A DNA stretch of 43,735 bases from Scatosoma sp045644545. Lineage in GTDB: Bacteria > Bacillota > Clostridia > Christensenellales > Borkfalkiaceae. Below, piece after piece: positions 23,860 to 31,074 of the stretch. The translations under genes were made by a program, and so were the position numbers. The stretch's first letter is position 1. Each line of letters begins with the position of its first letter. The notes beneath the pieces are model-generated. The model made no database searches and was not told the origin of the DNA. It saw only the letters and a list, made by a program, of their open reading frames with translations. The stretch covers positions 1 through 43,735 of the forward strand of contig JAZRHC010000026.1 of assembly GCA_045644545.1 (NCBI GenBank). The letters run 5' to 3'.

Positions 23860-24729
23860 TTATTTCACGATACGGGAAACGGCAACGGCGAGTGCGCCCG
23901 GTCCGATATGGCAAGATACGCTCAAAGAAAGGGGATCGCAGAATCGGAAGGGAACGTTCGGAAAAAGGGCTTGAAGCTCTTTTACGAAGGCTTCCGCTTC
24001 GGCGGGGCTGTTGGTATGCGCCACGGAAAAGGTCATTTCTCCGTTCTCGACGAATTCCTTAAAACGGTGTTCAAGATCGTTTTTAACGGCTGATTTCATC
24101 GCTTCTTTGGCTTTTAACAGTCCTCGTGCGATCGCAAATTTATCGAGTCGTTCGCCTTGAATTTGCAATACGGGCTTTAAACGCAGAATGGTTCCGATCG
24201 CCGCGGCGGCAGGGGTAACTCTCCCGCCTTTTTTTAAATATTTCATCGTATCTACGGCGATATAAATAGAAGATTCGGAAGCGGTTTTTTCGAGATATTC
24301 CACGATCTCCCGCCCGCCGTAGCCTTTTTCGCGAAGCTTTACCGCGTCGAAAATACTCTCTTTTAAAGTGATGGAAATTCTGTGGTTATCCGCGACGAAA
24401 ACTCTGCCCTCAAAATCCTTCGCAAGCATTTTCGCCGTAGCGCAGGACTGGCTGAGCCCCGACGACATAGGCACGTGCACGATTTCGTCGTATTCGGTTA
24501 AAAGCTCCGTCCAGAAGCTCGTTAAATCACCGATGCTGGGTTGCGACGTCGAAACGTTTGCGTTCTGAGCGAGCAATTCGTAGAACTGTTCCTGTGATAA
24601 ATCGATATTTTCAAAATGCGGTTCGTCGTTGACGAGGAAAGGCATCGGCAGAACGAAAATGGATTGTCCCGCAACCTGCTCCTCTAAAACGCCGCTGTTA
24701 CTATCCGTTGTGATAGCAATTTTTTTCAT
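23860..24729 (-). CDS. DegV family fatty-acid-binding protein
   Basis: 289 residues. DegV/FakB proteins bind an acyl chain and present it to a fatty acid kinase. Diagnostic blocks are IAITTDSNSG at the start, VSTSQPSIGDL, VHVPMSSGLSQSCATAKMLA (the serine turn that holds the carboxylate), DTMKYLKKGGRVTPAAAAIG and the final HIGPGALAVAV. AAGGAG precedes the ATG. Several DegV paralogs usually coexist in Firmicutes, so I give no fakB symbol. Confidence 0.95.
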   Translation of the reverse strand: MKKIAITTDSNSGVLEEQVAGQSIFVLPMPFLVNDEPHFENIDLSQEQFYELLAQNANVSTSQPSIGDLTSFWTELLTEYDEIVHVPMSSGLSQSCATAKMLAKDFEGRVFVADNHRISITLKESIFDAVKLREKGYGGREIVEYLEKTASESSIYIAVDTMKYLKKGGRVTPAAAAIGTILRLKPVLQIQGERLDKFAIARGLLKAKEAMKSAVKNDLEHRFKEFVENGEMTFSVAHTNSPAEAEAFVKELQALFPNVPFRFCDPLSLSVSCHIGPGALAVAVSRIVK

Positions 24730-24824
24730 TTAATTCTCCTTCGTGTTTTGATAAAATGCTTGAGTGTGTTCAAAAGACTGCGCGGGCGCGCGTTTATGCA
24801 ACGCTCCTTGCGCATCCGTGTATT

Positions 24825-24853
24825 ATCATAGCAAATTTACCGTCGCTTGTCAA
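24825..24853 (-). promoter_or_regulatory. Sigma-A promoter for degV
   Basis: On the complement TTGACA (24848-24853), 17 bases, TATGAT (24825-24830). It gives an mRNA leader of about 90 bases. Confidence 0.75.
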
Positions 24854-24923
24854 ATATTTTTACACTTGTTAAGCATATTTATCATAAAATTATATTACAT
24901 TTTTAAAAGTTAGCGAGAAGCGT

Positions 24924-24952
24924 TTTACAAAAAGAGGAAAACGTGCTATAAT
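24924..24952 (+). promoter_or_regulatory. Sigma-A promoter for sdaA
   Basis: TTTACA, 17 bases, TATAAT, 26 bases before the ATG. Confidence 0.8.
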
Positions 24953-24978
24953 AAATAGGATAAAAAGGAGAGCAAACT

Positions 24979-26172
24979 ATGTATTCGTTGAAAGAATTAT
25001 ACCGAATCGGCAGAGGACCTTCCTCGTCGCACACGATCGGTCCGGAACGGGCTTGTAAACTGTTTTTAAGCGAGAATCCGAAGGCGGACGAGTTTCGGGT
25101 CGTGTTGTACGGTTCGCTTGCAAAAACGGGCGTAGGGCACGGCACGGACGAGGTGATCAAAAACACTTTGCCCAACGTTACGGTGGAGTTCAACGAAAAA
25201 GAAAACGATATTCTGTATCCGAATACGATGGATTTGATCGCGTACACGGGTGGGGCAAAATCCGCATCTATGCGTGTATACAGCGTGGGCGGCGGGGCGT
25301 TCAAGGTGGACGGCAGAGCCGAGCAAAAAGCCGACGAAAACGTGTATTCTTTGGAGTCTTTTGAGGAAATTCGGAAATATTGCGAGGAGAAAAAAATACG
25401 CCTTTCCGACTACGCGTACGAACGTGAGGGGGAAGAACTTTTCGACTATCTTTCCAAGGTTTGGTCGGCGATGAAAAACGCCGTGGAAACGGGCGTTCAA
25501 AAAAGCGGTATACTCCCCGGCGGATTGAACGTGGAGAGAAAGGCAAAGGTATTGTATGAGCAGCCTGAAACGGAAAGTGCGGAAACGCGCGAAAACCGTT
25601 TGATCTGCGCCTACGCGTTCGCCGTTGGAGAAGAGAATGCGAGCGGCGGCACGATCGTCACAGCTCCTACCTGCGGTGCGTGCGGGGTTTTGCCTGCGGT
25701 GCTCAAATACGCGCAGGAAAAGCACGGATATACCGACGATCAGATCGTTAAGGCGCTTGCGGCGGCTGGCGTGATCGGAAATTTAATCAAAACCAACGCC
25801 TCGATCTCGGGCGCGGAATGCGGTTGTCAAGCAGAGATCGGCAGCGCGTGCTGTATGGCGGCTGGGGCGCTCGGCGAGCTTGCGGGTATGGATTTAGGTC
25901 AAATCGAATACGCGGCGGAAAACGCGATGGAGCATTATCTCGGCTTAACCTGCGATCCCATTTGCGGACTCGTGCAGATTCCTTGCATAGAGCGAAACGC
26001 GGTGGCGGCGATGCGGGCTATGAACGCCGTGTCGCTTGCGAGTTTTTTATCGAATAGCAGAAAAATTTCTTTTGATCTCGTCGTAAAAACGATGTATGAA
26101 ACGGGTAAGGATCTCAATCGATCCTATCGCGAAACGAGCGAAGGGGGATTGGCGAAGCTTTATCGTCGTTAA
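24979..26172 (+). CDS. sdaA: L-serine ammonia-lyase, single-chain, iron-sulfur dependent
   Basis: Deaminates L-serine to pyruvate and ammonia using a [4Fe-4S] cluster. 397 residues with the beta domain first (LKELYRIGRGPSSSHTIGPE) and the alpha domain after it (TAPTCGACGVLPAVL, GCQAEIGSACCMAAGALGEL, CDPICGLVQIPCIERNAVAA). The clustered Cys residues in TCGACG and CDPICG supply cluster ligands. Many Firmicutes split this enzyme into two chains; here it is fused. AAGGAG precedes the ATG. It is monocistronic and divergent from degV. Confidence 0.95.
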   Translation: MYSLKELYRIGRGPSSSHTIGPERACKLFLSENPKADEFRVVLYGSLAKTGVGHGTDEVIKNTLPNVTVEFNEKENDILYPNTMDLIAYTGGAKSASMRVYSVGGGAFKVDGRAEQKADENVYSLESFEEIRKYCEEKKIRLSDYAYEREGEELFDYLSKVWSAMKNAVETGVQKSGILPGGLNVERKAKVLYEQPETESAETRENRLICAYAFAVGEENASGGTIVTAPTCGACGVLPAVLKYAQEKHGYTDDQIVKALAAAGVIGNLIKTNASISGAECGCQAEIGSACCMAAGALGELAGMDLGQIEYAAENAMEHYLGLTCDPICGLVQIPCIERNAVAAMRAMNAVSLASFLSNSRKISFDLVVKTMYETGKDLNRSYRETSEGGLAKLYRR

Positions 26173-26303
26173 AATAGGGCGGGCAGGGTTGCGTTGAACG
26201 AGTTTTTGCGCGAATTCTACCCGCATAAAATCCGCCGTTTTTCTTAGGGAAATTAGTCGAAAAAAATTTTTAAAAAATTTCTCTGAAAAAAGCAAAAAAA
26301 CGC

Positions 26304-26332
26304 TTGACAAATATTGTGAAATAGATTATTAT
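26304..26332 (+). promoter_or_regulatory. Promoter of the tRNA cluster
   Basis: TTGACA, 17 bases, TATTAT, 34 bases before tRNA-Asp. Confidence 0.85.
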
Positions 26333-26366
26333 ATACGAGCGTTGTTTCGGCGACAACAAACATTTT

Positions 26367-26443
26367 GGCCCAATAGCTCAGTTGGTTAGAGCGCCAGCCT
26401 GTCACGCTGGAGGTCGACGGTTCGAGCCCGTTTTGGGTCGCCA
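26367..26443 (+). tRNA. tRNA-Asp (GTC)
   Basis: Acceptor GGCCCAA pairs with TTGGGTC with one G-T; the anticodon loop CTGTCAC lies between CCAGC and GCTGG; the T arm is ACGGTTCGAGCCCGT; CCA is encoded. Confidence 0.97.
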
Positions 26444-26447
26444 AAAC

Positions 26448-26523
26448 GCCTTGGTAGCTCAGTTGGTAGAGCAGCAGACTGAAAATCTGCCTGTCGGTGG
26501 TTCGATTCCGCCCCAAGGCACCA
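26448..26523 (+). tRNA. tRNA-Phe (GAA)
   Basis: Acceptor GCCTTGG/CCAAGGC; anticodon GAA in a CAGA/TCTG-closed loop; T arm around GGTTCGATTCC; CCA encoded. It begins four bases after tRNA-Asp. Confidence 0.97.
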
Positions 26524-26526
26524 CAC

Positions 26527-26602
26527 GCCGGTGTAGCTCAATTGGCAGAGCAGCTGATTTGTAATCAGCAGGTTGTGGGTTCGAGTCCAATCACCGGCTC
26601 CA
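26527..26602 (+). tRNA. tRNA-Thr (TGT)
   Basis: Acceptor GCCGGTG/CACCGGC; anticodon TGT between CTGAT and ATCAG; T arm TGGGTTCGAGTCCAA; CCA encoded. Confidence 0.96.
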
Positions 26603-26633
26603 CAACGAAAGAGAAAAGCTACACCTAATATAT

Positions 26634-26718
26634 GGGCAGATTCCAGAGCGGCCAAATGGATCAGACTGTAAATCTGACGTCTTCGACTTCGGTGGTTCGA
26701 ATCCACCTCTGCCCACCA
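26634..26718 (+). tRNA. tRNA-Tyr (GTA)
   Basis: Acceptor GGGCAGA/TCTGCCC; anticodon GTA between CAGA and TCTG; a long class II variable arm (ACGTCTTCGACTTCGGT); CCA encoded. Confidence 0.96.
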
Positions 26719-26763
26719 AAACACGACAATTATGCAGAAAAAATGTATAAAAGTCGTGTTTTT
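26718..26763 (+). terminator. Terminator of the tRNA cluster
   Basis: AAAACACGAC (26718-26727) pairs with GTCGTGTTTT (26753-26762) over a 25-base loop, followed by Ts. Confidence 0.7.
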
Positions 26764-27053
26764 CTTTACTTTTTTGAATAAATATTCACTCAAAAATGCG
26801 TTTTTGATGGGGGTTGGGGAACAATTTGGGGAACAAAATCACCCTAAAAGCCTTACGATTCAAGGCTTTTAAGCGTAGGGAATACTACCATATCCATTTG
26901 CGAGCGCATAAACTTATCGGAAAAGTGAGTATGCAAAGTTCAATGCTTTGTCAAGAGATTGTAAAAAAATTTTTACGTTTTATACATTTTTTTTGTACAA
27001 ATAAACATAAATCAAGAAAAAGTATTGACAAAATAGCTCTTTCGTGATAAAAT
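26764..27053 (+). promoter_or_regulatory. Gene-free stretch with hairpin, ending in a promoter
   Basis: I find no convincing gene here. It contains a 12-base tandem duplication around TTGGGGAACAA (26815-26838), a hairpin AAAAGCCTT (26846-26854)/AAGGCTTTT (26862-26870) with a T-rich right arm, and at 27025-27053 a promoter TTGACA, 17 bases, TAAAAT for the next gene. The position just after tRNA-Tyr is a common integration site, but no integrase or duplicated tRNA end is visible. Confidence 0.6.
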
Positions 27054-27074
27054 TATATCGCTTGGAGGTGTGGT

Positions 27075-27494
27075 ATGAAAAGAAGCCTTTGGAATATTTT
27101 TTTATCGTCGGCATTGACATTGATGGCTATATTGACGATTTGGTTGACCACATTGTTATTTAAGCCCATTAAGATTGAAACCGAATATATCGCAAAGGAT
27201 TCTATGACGACGTATGTTTTTCATGCGGATGGCACATACACAAAAAAATATACTCCCCCATATGAGTTCGGCTCGAAACCAAATACGCAAACAAGCAAGG
27301 GTTTTTACACTTGTGGAAATGGAGAAATATATTTAATGGGCGAGGGGTTGTTCGATAAGACAGAATACAAGGAAAACCCAAATACAATTGCTTTTATTGT
27401 GCCGTGCGTGGCGGTAGGCGATATTGTCTTAATAGGCTTTATTATAAAAGTCAATAGAAAAAAAGAAGAAATAGAAAACAAGGACGGCGAGTAG
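27075..27494 (+). CDS. Small membrane protein of unknown function
   Basis: 139 residues, unrecognised. An N-terminal membrane helix (IFLSSALTLMAILTIWLTTL) leads to an extracytoplasmic domain with TYVFHADGTYTKKY and FYTCGNGEIYLMGEGLF, then a second helix (IAFIVPCVAVGDIVLIGFII) and a short charged cytoplasmic tail. The DGTYTKKY/GNGEIYL pattern suggests a small beta-sheet. AT-rich codon use differs from the GC-richer core genes, consistent with recent acquisition. GGAGG precedes the ATG. It is a single-gene unit with its own promoter and terminator. Confidence 0.75.
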   Translation: MKRSLWNIFLSSALTLMAILTIWLTTLLFKPIKIETEYIAKDSMTTYVFHADGTYTKKYTPPYEFGSKPNTQTSKGFYTCGNGEIYLMGEGLFDKTEYKENPNTIAFIVPCVAVGDIVLIGFIIKVNRKKEEIENKDGE

Positions 27495-27505
27495 TCGTCC
27501 TTTTT
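27480..27505 (+). terminator. Terminator overlapping the stop of 27075-27494
   Basis: AAGGACG (27480-27486) pairs with CGTCCTT (27496-27502), followed by Ts; the TAG stop lies in the loop. Confidence 0.8.
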
Positions 27506-27518
27506 CATTGGGAGAATT

Positions 27519-27575
27519 ATGGCAATTCAAATCAACAAAATCGAATCGGATAGCGGAAACTGTTGCGCGCGTTAA
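27519..27575 (+). CDS. Possible 18-residue micro-ORF
   Basis: Encodes MAIQINKIESDSGNCCAR. GGGAG lies 4 bases before the ATG. It lies entirely between two strong terminators and has no clear promoter, so it may be a chance frame or the remnant of a longer gene. The C-terminal Cys pair is the only notable feature. I assign no function. Confidence 0.25.
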   Translation: MAIQINKIESDSGNCCAR

Positions 27576-27598
27576 GGCACAACGAAAACAAACCGATT

Positions 27599-27635
27599 AA
27601 AAGCATTTTGCAATTGACAGCAAAGTGCTTTTTTT
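27599..27635 (+). terminator. Strong Rho-independent terminator
   Basis: AAAAGCATTTTGC (27599-27611) pairs with GCAAAGTGCTTTT (27620-27632) with one G-U, ending in seven Ts. No recognised gene precedes it except the micro-ORF. Confidence 0.85.
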
Positions 27636-27711
27636 ATATCAAAAAAACAAATTCCGTTTGTTGGCACATAGAGGAAATTTTAAAAACTGAAAATCAATAA
27701 GCGTTAAAGAG

Positions 27712-27740
27712 TTGACTTTTGCGTGGAAATCAAGTAGAAT
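27712..27740 (+). promoter_or_regulatory. Sigma-A promoter for the RbsD/FucU gene
   Basis: TTGACT, 17 bases, TAGAAT, 30 bases before the ATG. Confidence 0.7.
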
Positions 27741-27770
27741 GAAACTATAAAAAATTAGAGGAGAAAAGAT

Positions 27771-28193
27771 ATGTTAAAAGGAATACCTAAAATAGTTTCC
27801 CCAACGCTTTTAAAGATTTTAAGCGAAATGGGACACGGCGACGAAATCGTGATAGCAGACGGCAATTTTCCCGCGGAGAATTACGGTAAACGCGTGGTGC
27901 GTGCGGACGGACTCGGCGGCGTGGAAATGCTTTCAGCGGTGTTGTCGCTGATTCCGCTGGATACGTATGCAGAGGAAAACTTTTTATTGATGCAGACGAT
28001 GCAAGGCGATCCTACTCCTACCATTTGGGAAGAATATTTTTCGGTGGCAAACGAGAAAGACGATAACGTGCGCGTGAGGAATTTAGAGAGGTCGGCTTTT
28101 TACGAGCGTGCGAAAAACGCTTACGCCGTGATTGCAACGGGCGAAGGCGCGGTGTACGCGAATATCATTTTGAAAAAGGGAGTAATTAAATAA
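27771..28193 (+). CDS. RbsD/FucU family sugar mutarotase
   Basis: 140 residues. The family interconverts anomers of ribose (RbsD) or fucose (FucU). LLKILSEMGHGDEIVIADGN contains the conserved active-site His and Asp; GGVEMLSAVLSLIPLDTY and the C-terminal YAVIATGEGAVYANIILKKG match FucU-type proteins better than RbsD. GAGGAG precedes the ATG. No sugar kinase, isomerase or transporter lies beside it, so the substrate is unassigned. Confidence 0.88.
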   Translation: MLKGIPKIVSPTLLKILSEMGHGDEIVIADGNFPAENYGKRVVRADGLGGVEMLSAVLSLIPLDTYAEENFLLMQTMQGDPTPTIWEEYFSVANEKDDNVRVRNLERSAFYERAKNAYAVIATGEGAVYANIILKKGVIK

Positions 28194-28295
28194 TAAAATC
28201 GGAAGAATTTGGAGGCTCTATAAAACATTAGCCTAAGGAAATATCAAATAAAATGGTAAATCTTGAAAAATTTTATCGAGAGAAGTCGATTTTAA

Positions 28296-28324
28296 TTGAA
28301 AAAACTGCGCGCGTGTGCTATAAT
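28296..28324 (+). promoter_or_regulatory. Sigma-A promoter for hpt
   Basis: TTGAAA, 17 bases, TATAAT, 33 bases before the ATG. Confidence 0.75.
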
Positions 28325-28357
28325 TATTCATAATCTATCCGTTTGGGAGTTTTTACT

Positions 28358-28912
28358 ATGGAAAAAATTTCTACGTTCGACGAGTTCAATCACAGAATCA
28401 AAAGGGTCGTGATCACCAAAGAGGAGATCGAAGCAGCGATCCAGCGCGCAGGAAAGCAAATCAGCGATTCCTACGACGGCAGACCTATCCTGCTCGTCAG
28501 TATTTTAAAGGGCGCGTTCGTGTTTATGGCAGACCTTTGCCGCGCGATCACCGTGCCTTGCGAAATCGGATTTATGTGCGCGAAAAGCTATTATAACGGC
28601 ACGACTTCCTCGGGCGTGGTGAAGATCACGATGGATTTGGAACAGGATATTTCCAACAATCACGTGATTATCGTGGAAGATATCGTCGATACGGGCAGAA
28701 CGCTCAGGGATATCGTAAAGCTTTTGAAGGCTCGCAATCCGCTTTCCTTGCGGGTGGTTACTCTCCTTGATAAACCCGAACGCCGTCTGGTGGATTTTAA
28801 CGCGGATATGGCGCTTTTCACGATCCCCGATTTCTTCGTGATCGGCTACGGGCTCGACTGCGCGGAATATTTTAGAAATCTTCCGTATATAGCCGAATAT
28901 AATCCAGAATAA
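28358..28912 (+). CDS. hpt: Hypoxanthine phosphoribosyltransferase
   Basis: Salvages hypoxanthine and guanine to IMP and GMP with PRPP. 184 residues from ATG 28358, with GGGAG eight bases upstream; TTG 28343 is less likely. SILKGAFVFMADL is the purine-side loop, SYYNGTTSSG the flexible loop, and VIIVEDIVDTGRTLRDIV the PRPP motif with its acidic pair. IPDFFVIGYGLDCAEYFRNL is the C-terminal purine-binding block. It is monocistronic and complements the de novo genes further on. Confidence 0.96.
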   Translation: MEKISTFDEFNHRIKRVVITKEEIEAAIQRAGKQISDSYDGRPILLVSILKGAFVFMADLCRAITVPCEIGFMCAKSYYNGTTSSGVVKITMDLEQDISNNHVIIVEDIVDTGRTLRDIVKLLKARNPLSLRVVTLLDKPERRLVDFNADMALFTIPDFFVIGYGLDCAEYFRNLPYIAEYNPE

Positions 28913-28916
28913 CGAA

Positions 28917-28948
28917 AAAACGGCGTTCCCGCGAGGGAGCGCCGTTTT
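28917..28948. terminator. Bidirectional terminator after hpt
   Basis: AAAACGGCGTTCCC (28917-28930) pairs with GGGAGCGCCGTTTT (28935-28948), one G-U, GCGA loop; A and T runs on both sides serve the convergent membrane gene too. Confidence 0.9.
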
Positions 28949-28962
28949 ATGCATTTAGTCGA

Positions 28963-29253
28963 TTAAGCAAATAAAACCAAGGCGAAGAAAATCACGTAAA
29001 CGCCGAATCCGATTAAATAGCCGAGCTTGCGAAGAAGCAAGCCGCCGAGAACGAGCAGGCATACGCCGATAAAATATCCCCACGTGACGTACGCGTTGAA
29101 AGGGGTGATAAACAAATAGAAAATCAAATACACCACGCACGCCGCCGTGCCGATAAAGGCAAACAAGCCTCTGCCTTCGGCAAACCATTCATAAAGCGTG
29201 CCGAGCGCGATCAAAGCGGAAATAATAAATAAGATCCAAGCGAAAACCGTCAT
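28963..29253 (-). CDS. Small multi-pass membrane protein of unknown function
   Basis: 96 residues from the ATG at 29253, chosen because GGAGG lies six bases upstream (29260-29264 on the complement); an upstream ATG would add 13 residues without a site. Nearly the whole chain is hydrophobic, with three or four membrane segments (AWILFIISALIALGTLYEW, LFAFIGTAACVVYLIFYLFI, GYFIGVCLLVLGGLLL, LIGFGVYVIFFALVLFA). I recognise no family. Confidence 0.75.
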   Translation of the reverse strand: MTVFAWILFIISALIALGTLYEWFAEGRGLFAFIGTAACVVYLIFYLFITPFNAYVTWGYFIGVCLLVLGGLLLRKLGYLIGFGVYVIFFALVLFA

Positions 29254-29283
29254 TTTTTTCCTCCGAATAAGCTTTACGTTTTT

Positions 29284-29312
29284 ATTATACACTTATTGGA
29301 AAAATTTTTCAA
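29284..29312 (-). promoter_or_regulatory. Sigma-A promoter for 28963-29253
   Basis: On the complement TTGAAA (29307-29312), 17 bases, TATAAT (29284-29289). Confidence 0.75.
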
Positions 29313-29347
29313 GGATTTTAAGGCAGTTAAAGGGAAAAAGTTAGCTT

Positions 29348-29554
29348 TTAATCGGTCAAACCGAGGAGATAATCAGCGGAAACGTCGAAAAATTTGCAAA
29401 GTGAGATCACATAACTGATCTTCGGTTCGTTCACACCCGTTTCCCAAAAGCTGACGGCAGAGTAAGTCGCGCCGATTTTTTGCGCCAATTCTTTTTGGCT
29501 GAGTCCTTTTTCCGTCCTTAATTCTCTTAATCTGTTTTGAAATTTCGTAACCAT
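29348..29554 (-). CDS. XRE-family transcriptional repressor
   Basis: 68 residues, a single Cro/CI-type helix-turn-helix: LRELRTEKGLSQKELAQKIG, then ATYSAVSFWETGVNEPKI and SLCKFFDVSADYLLGLTD. It should bind the three-copy palindrome in the divergent promoter region. There is no ribosome site before the ATG, and a TAAAAT -10 candidate ends seven bases upstream, so the mRNA may be leaderless. It faces the Cys-rich gene at 29649 and is probably its repressor. Confidence 0.93.
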   Translation of the reverse strand: MVTKFQNRLRELRTEKGLSQKELAQKIGATYSAVSFWETGVNEPKISYVISLCKFFDVSADYLLGLTD

Positions 29555-29560
29555 ATAAAT

Positions 29561-29633
29561 ATTTTACAAGAAAACTTAAATTTTTACTTGACATTTAAGA
29601 AAACTTGTTGTATAATCTTATCAAGAAAACTTG
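29561..29633. promoter_or_regulatory. Divergent promoter with three CAAG-AAAA-CTTG operators
   Basis: The plus-strand promoter is TTGACA (29588-29593), 17 bases, TATAAT (29611-29616). Copies of the 12-base dyad lie at 29567-29578 (CAAGAAAACTTA), 29596-29607 (TAAGAAAACTTG) and 29622-29633 (CAAGAAAACTTG). They overlap the xre -10, the plus-strand spacer and the plus-strand start. This is the classic layout of a small autoregulated repressor switch. Confidence 0.85.
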
Positions 29634-29648
29634 AATTTAAGGTAAAAA

Positions 29649-30002
29649 ATGGAACGAAAGAATAAAGCGTGTTGGAATTGTGGCAACTATAAAGCTTATT
29701 ACACCAAAGGTTTTTGCAATTTTGATAAGTTAAATTGTGGACATTGTAAGAGTCAGAATAAACAAGTCGATAAGCACGAGCGATGCGAAAATTGGAAAAG
29801 TAATTATCGTTATAGGGGAATGAGAAAAACGGTAGCGATGCGAGCGTTAGACGAGATATTCAATCAAATCGTTGAAATCAGGCAAATACTCTTTGAGGAA
29901 CAAGAGGAATCCGAGGCAAATTCCAAAAAAGATATTTTTCTTTGCGCGCAAAGCAATTGTCCTTTTCGTAATAAAGAATCGAAAACTGAAAACGAAGTAT
30001 AA
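29649..30002 (+). CDS. Cys-rich zinc-finger-like small protein, unknown function
   Basis: 117 residues. The first 45 contain eight Cys (CWNCGNYKAYYTKGFCNFDK, then CGHCKSQ and ERCENWK), which should bind one or two zinc ions. The rest is a charged helix (RALDEIFNQIVEIRQILFEE) and a tail with CAQSNCPF. Similar Cys-rich proteins occur on clostridial mobile elements, as far as I recall, but I know no function. It is AT-rich, has its own promoter and lies under the three XRE operators. Confidence 0.8.
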   Translation: MERKNKACWNCGNYKAYYTKGFCNFDKLNCGHCKSQNKQVDKHERCENWKSNYRYRGMRKTVAMRALDEIFNQIVEIRQILFEEQEESEANSKKDIFLCAQSNCPFRNKESKTENEV

Positions 30003-30005
30003 TAT

Positions 30006-30034
30006 AAAAACAGCGGCTGACTGCCGCTGTTTTT
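30006..30034. terminator. Bidirectional terminator
   Basis: AAAAACAGCGGC (30006-30017) and GCCGCTGTTTTT (30023-30034): 12 perfect pairs around TGACT. It serves the Cys-rich gene and, from the other side, the ECF gene. Confidence 0.92.
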
Positions 30035-30052
30035 GCGCTAATTTAAAAAACT

Positions 30053-30604
30053 TCAAAACCTAAATAAATTCCGTACGGAAGGGATCGGGTAAAGCGCGGA
30101 AACGATCGCGACCGAGCCGATCACGCCGCAAACGGCTTGCAAGGTGTTGCCGATCAGGCTTGCCGTCGCGCCGAGCCCGTAGCCTAAGCACACGCTTTCA
30201 AAGAAGAAATATCCGAGCACCATCACTGCTTCCGCTAAGATCGCGGCGAACGCGCGGGGGAGGAAATCAAGGGGATTTTTTTCGATCAATTTTTTGAAAA
30301 CGCGATAGAGATAAAACGCCGCAACGCCGACGGCGAATTTAATAAGGAAGGTCGCGGGCGCGTAGAGCGCGTAGCCCATAATAAGGTCGGCAATCGCCGC
30401 GCCGAGCCCTGCGGCAAGTCCGCCCAAAAAGGCGGGCAAAAGCCACGCGGAAAGGATCACGAAAATATCGCCGAGATTAAAATATCCGATAGGCAGGGGC
30501 ACGGCGACGAAGGTGCAAGCGCAGGTGAGCGCGGCAAAAACCGCCGTAAAGCAAATGCGTTTGGATACGGAAACAGAGTTTCTTTTCGGCTTAGATCGAG
30601 TCAT
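30053..30604 (-). CDS. ECF transporter S component (substrate unknown)
   Basis: 183 residues, six membrane helices. The substrate-binding membrane subunit of an energy-coupling-factor vitamin importer; it borrows a shared EcfAA'T module encoded elsewhere. IGYFNLGDIFVILSAWLLP and GLGAAIADLIMGYALYAPAT followed by FLIKFAVGV are typical of the riboflavin/pyrimidine/pyridoxine-like S-component group. No riboswitch is visible in its leader, so the vitamin cannot be named. Confidence 0.85.
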   Translation of the reverse strand: MTRSKPKRNSVSVSKRICFTAVFAALTCACTFVAVPLPIGYFNLGDIFVILSAWLLPAFLGGLAAGLGAAIADLIMGYALYAPATFLIKFAVGVAAFYLYRVFKKLIEKNPLDFLPRAFAAILAEAVMVLGYFFFESVCLGYGLGATASLIGNTLQAVCGVIGSVAIVSALYPIPSVRNLFRF

Positions 30605-30635
30605 AATAGCTTGCTCCTTATTTTTATTTACCTAC

Positions 30636-30664
30636 ATTATATATCCCGCGTTTTCGTTTGTCAA
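30636..30664 (-). promoter_or_regulatory. Sigma-A promoter for the ECF S component
   Basis: On the complement TTGACA (30659-30664), 17 bases, TATAAT (30636-30641). Confidence 0.85.
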
Positions 30665-30767
30665 GTCTTGGAAAAAATTCGTTAAAATTTTTCATTATGA
30701 AAAAATTATTACACCTTTTGTGAAAAATTTTCAAACTAAGAAAGAAATTAAAAATGCTTTGTAACAT

Positions 30768-30796
30768 TTGCTTTTTTTTTGGCGTTTTGTTATAAT
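30768..30796 (+). promoter_or_regulatory. Sigma-A promoter of the purine operon
   Basis: TTGCTT, 17 bases (T-rich), TATAAT. It gives a leader of about 270 bases before purE. Confidence 0.8.
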
Positions 30797-30862
30797 AAAA
30801 ACAGAGTTGATCGCATAGGGGAAAAGAGGAAACGCGGACGCAGAACGAAAGAGGTTGCTTTT

Positions 30863-31026
30863 ATGAAGCTTTTTAAGGCAAATCGAAAATGTAGCGGCGG
30901 GCGGATTTATTCCGAGCTGAGCGGACTTTTCACGCGTGCAAAAAGCTTCGGCACGCACCTTTACGCCGCGATTGACGGCAATAGTGTAAATAAAAAAGGA
31001 GTGTAGTTTTCGGGCTACGCTTTTTT
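30863..31026 (+). ncRNA. Structured leader and attenuator of the purine operon
   Basis: A possible three-helix junction: GCGGCG (30894-30899) with CGCCGC (30964-30969) encloses CGGA/TCCG (30902-30914) and GCGTGC/GCACGC (30934-30956). It is followed by a terminator-like hairpin, GTGTAG (31001-31006) with CTACGC (31015-31020) and six Ts. The arrangement suggests conditional termination. It does not match the guanine riboswitch core I know. A 47-codon ORF (ATG 30863, stop TAG 31004-31006 inside the terminator) overlaps it and could instead be a leader peptide. Neither reading is tested. Confidence 0.45.
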
Positions 31027-31074
31027 CATTGATAAAAAAGCTGTTCGGCAAACGCCGAAAAGGAGAAAAAGAGT

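Noticed and set aside
26814..27047. 77-codon plus-strand ORF after the tRNA cluster
   Set aside because: No ribosome site, it contains a hairpin near its start and runs through the next promoter; it may be a remnant but I cannot support it.
26367..27053. Element integrated at tRNA-Tyr
   Set aside because: No copy of the tRNA 3' end and no integrase were found downstream.
30779..31006. 75-codon ORF ahead of purE
   Set aside because: Its first part overlaps the promoter. Only the 47-codon part from ATG 30863 is possible, and it is noted under the leader.
30797..31060. Guanine/adenine riboswitch before purE
   Set aside because: The conserved core sequences of the purine riboswitch are not present; the structured leader is reported without a class.
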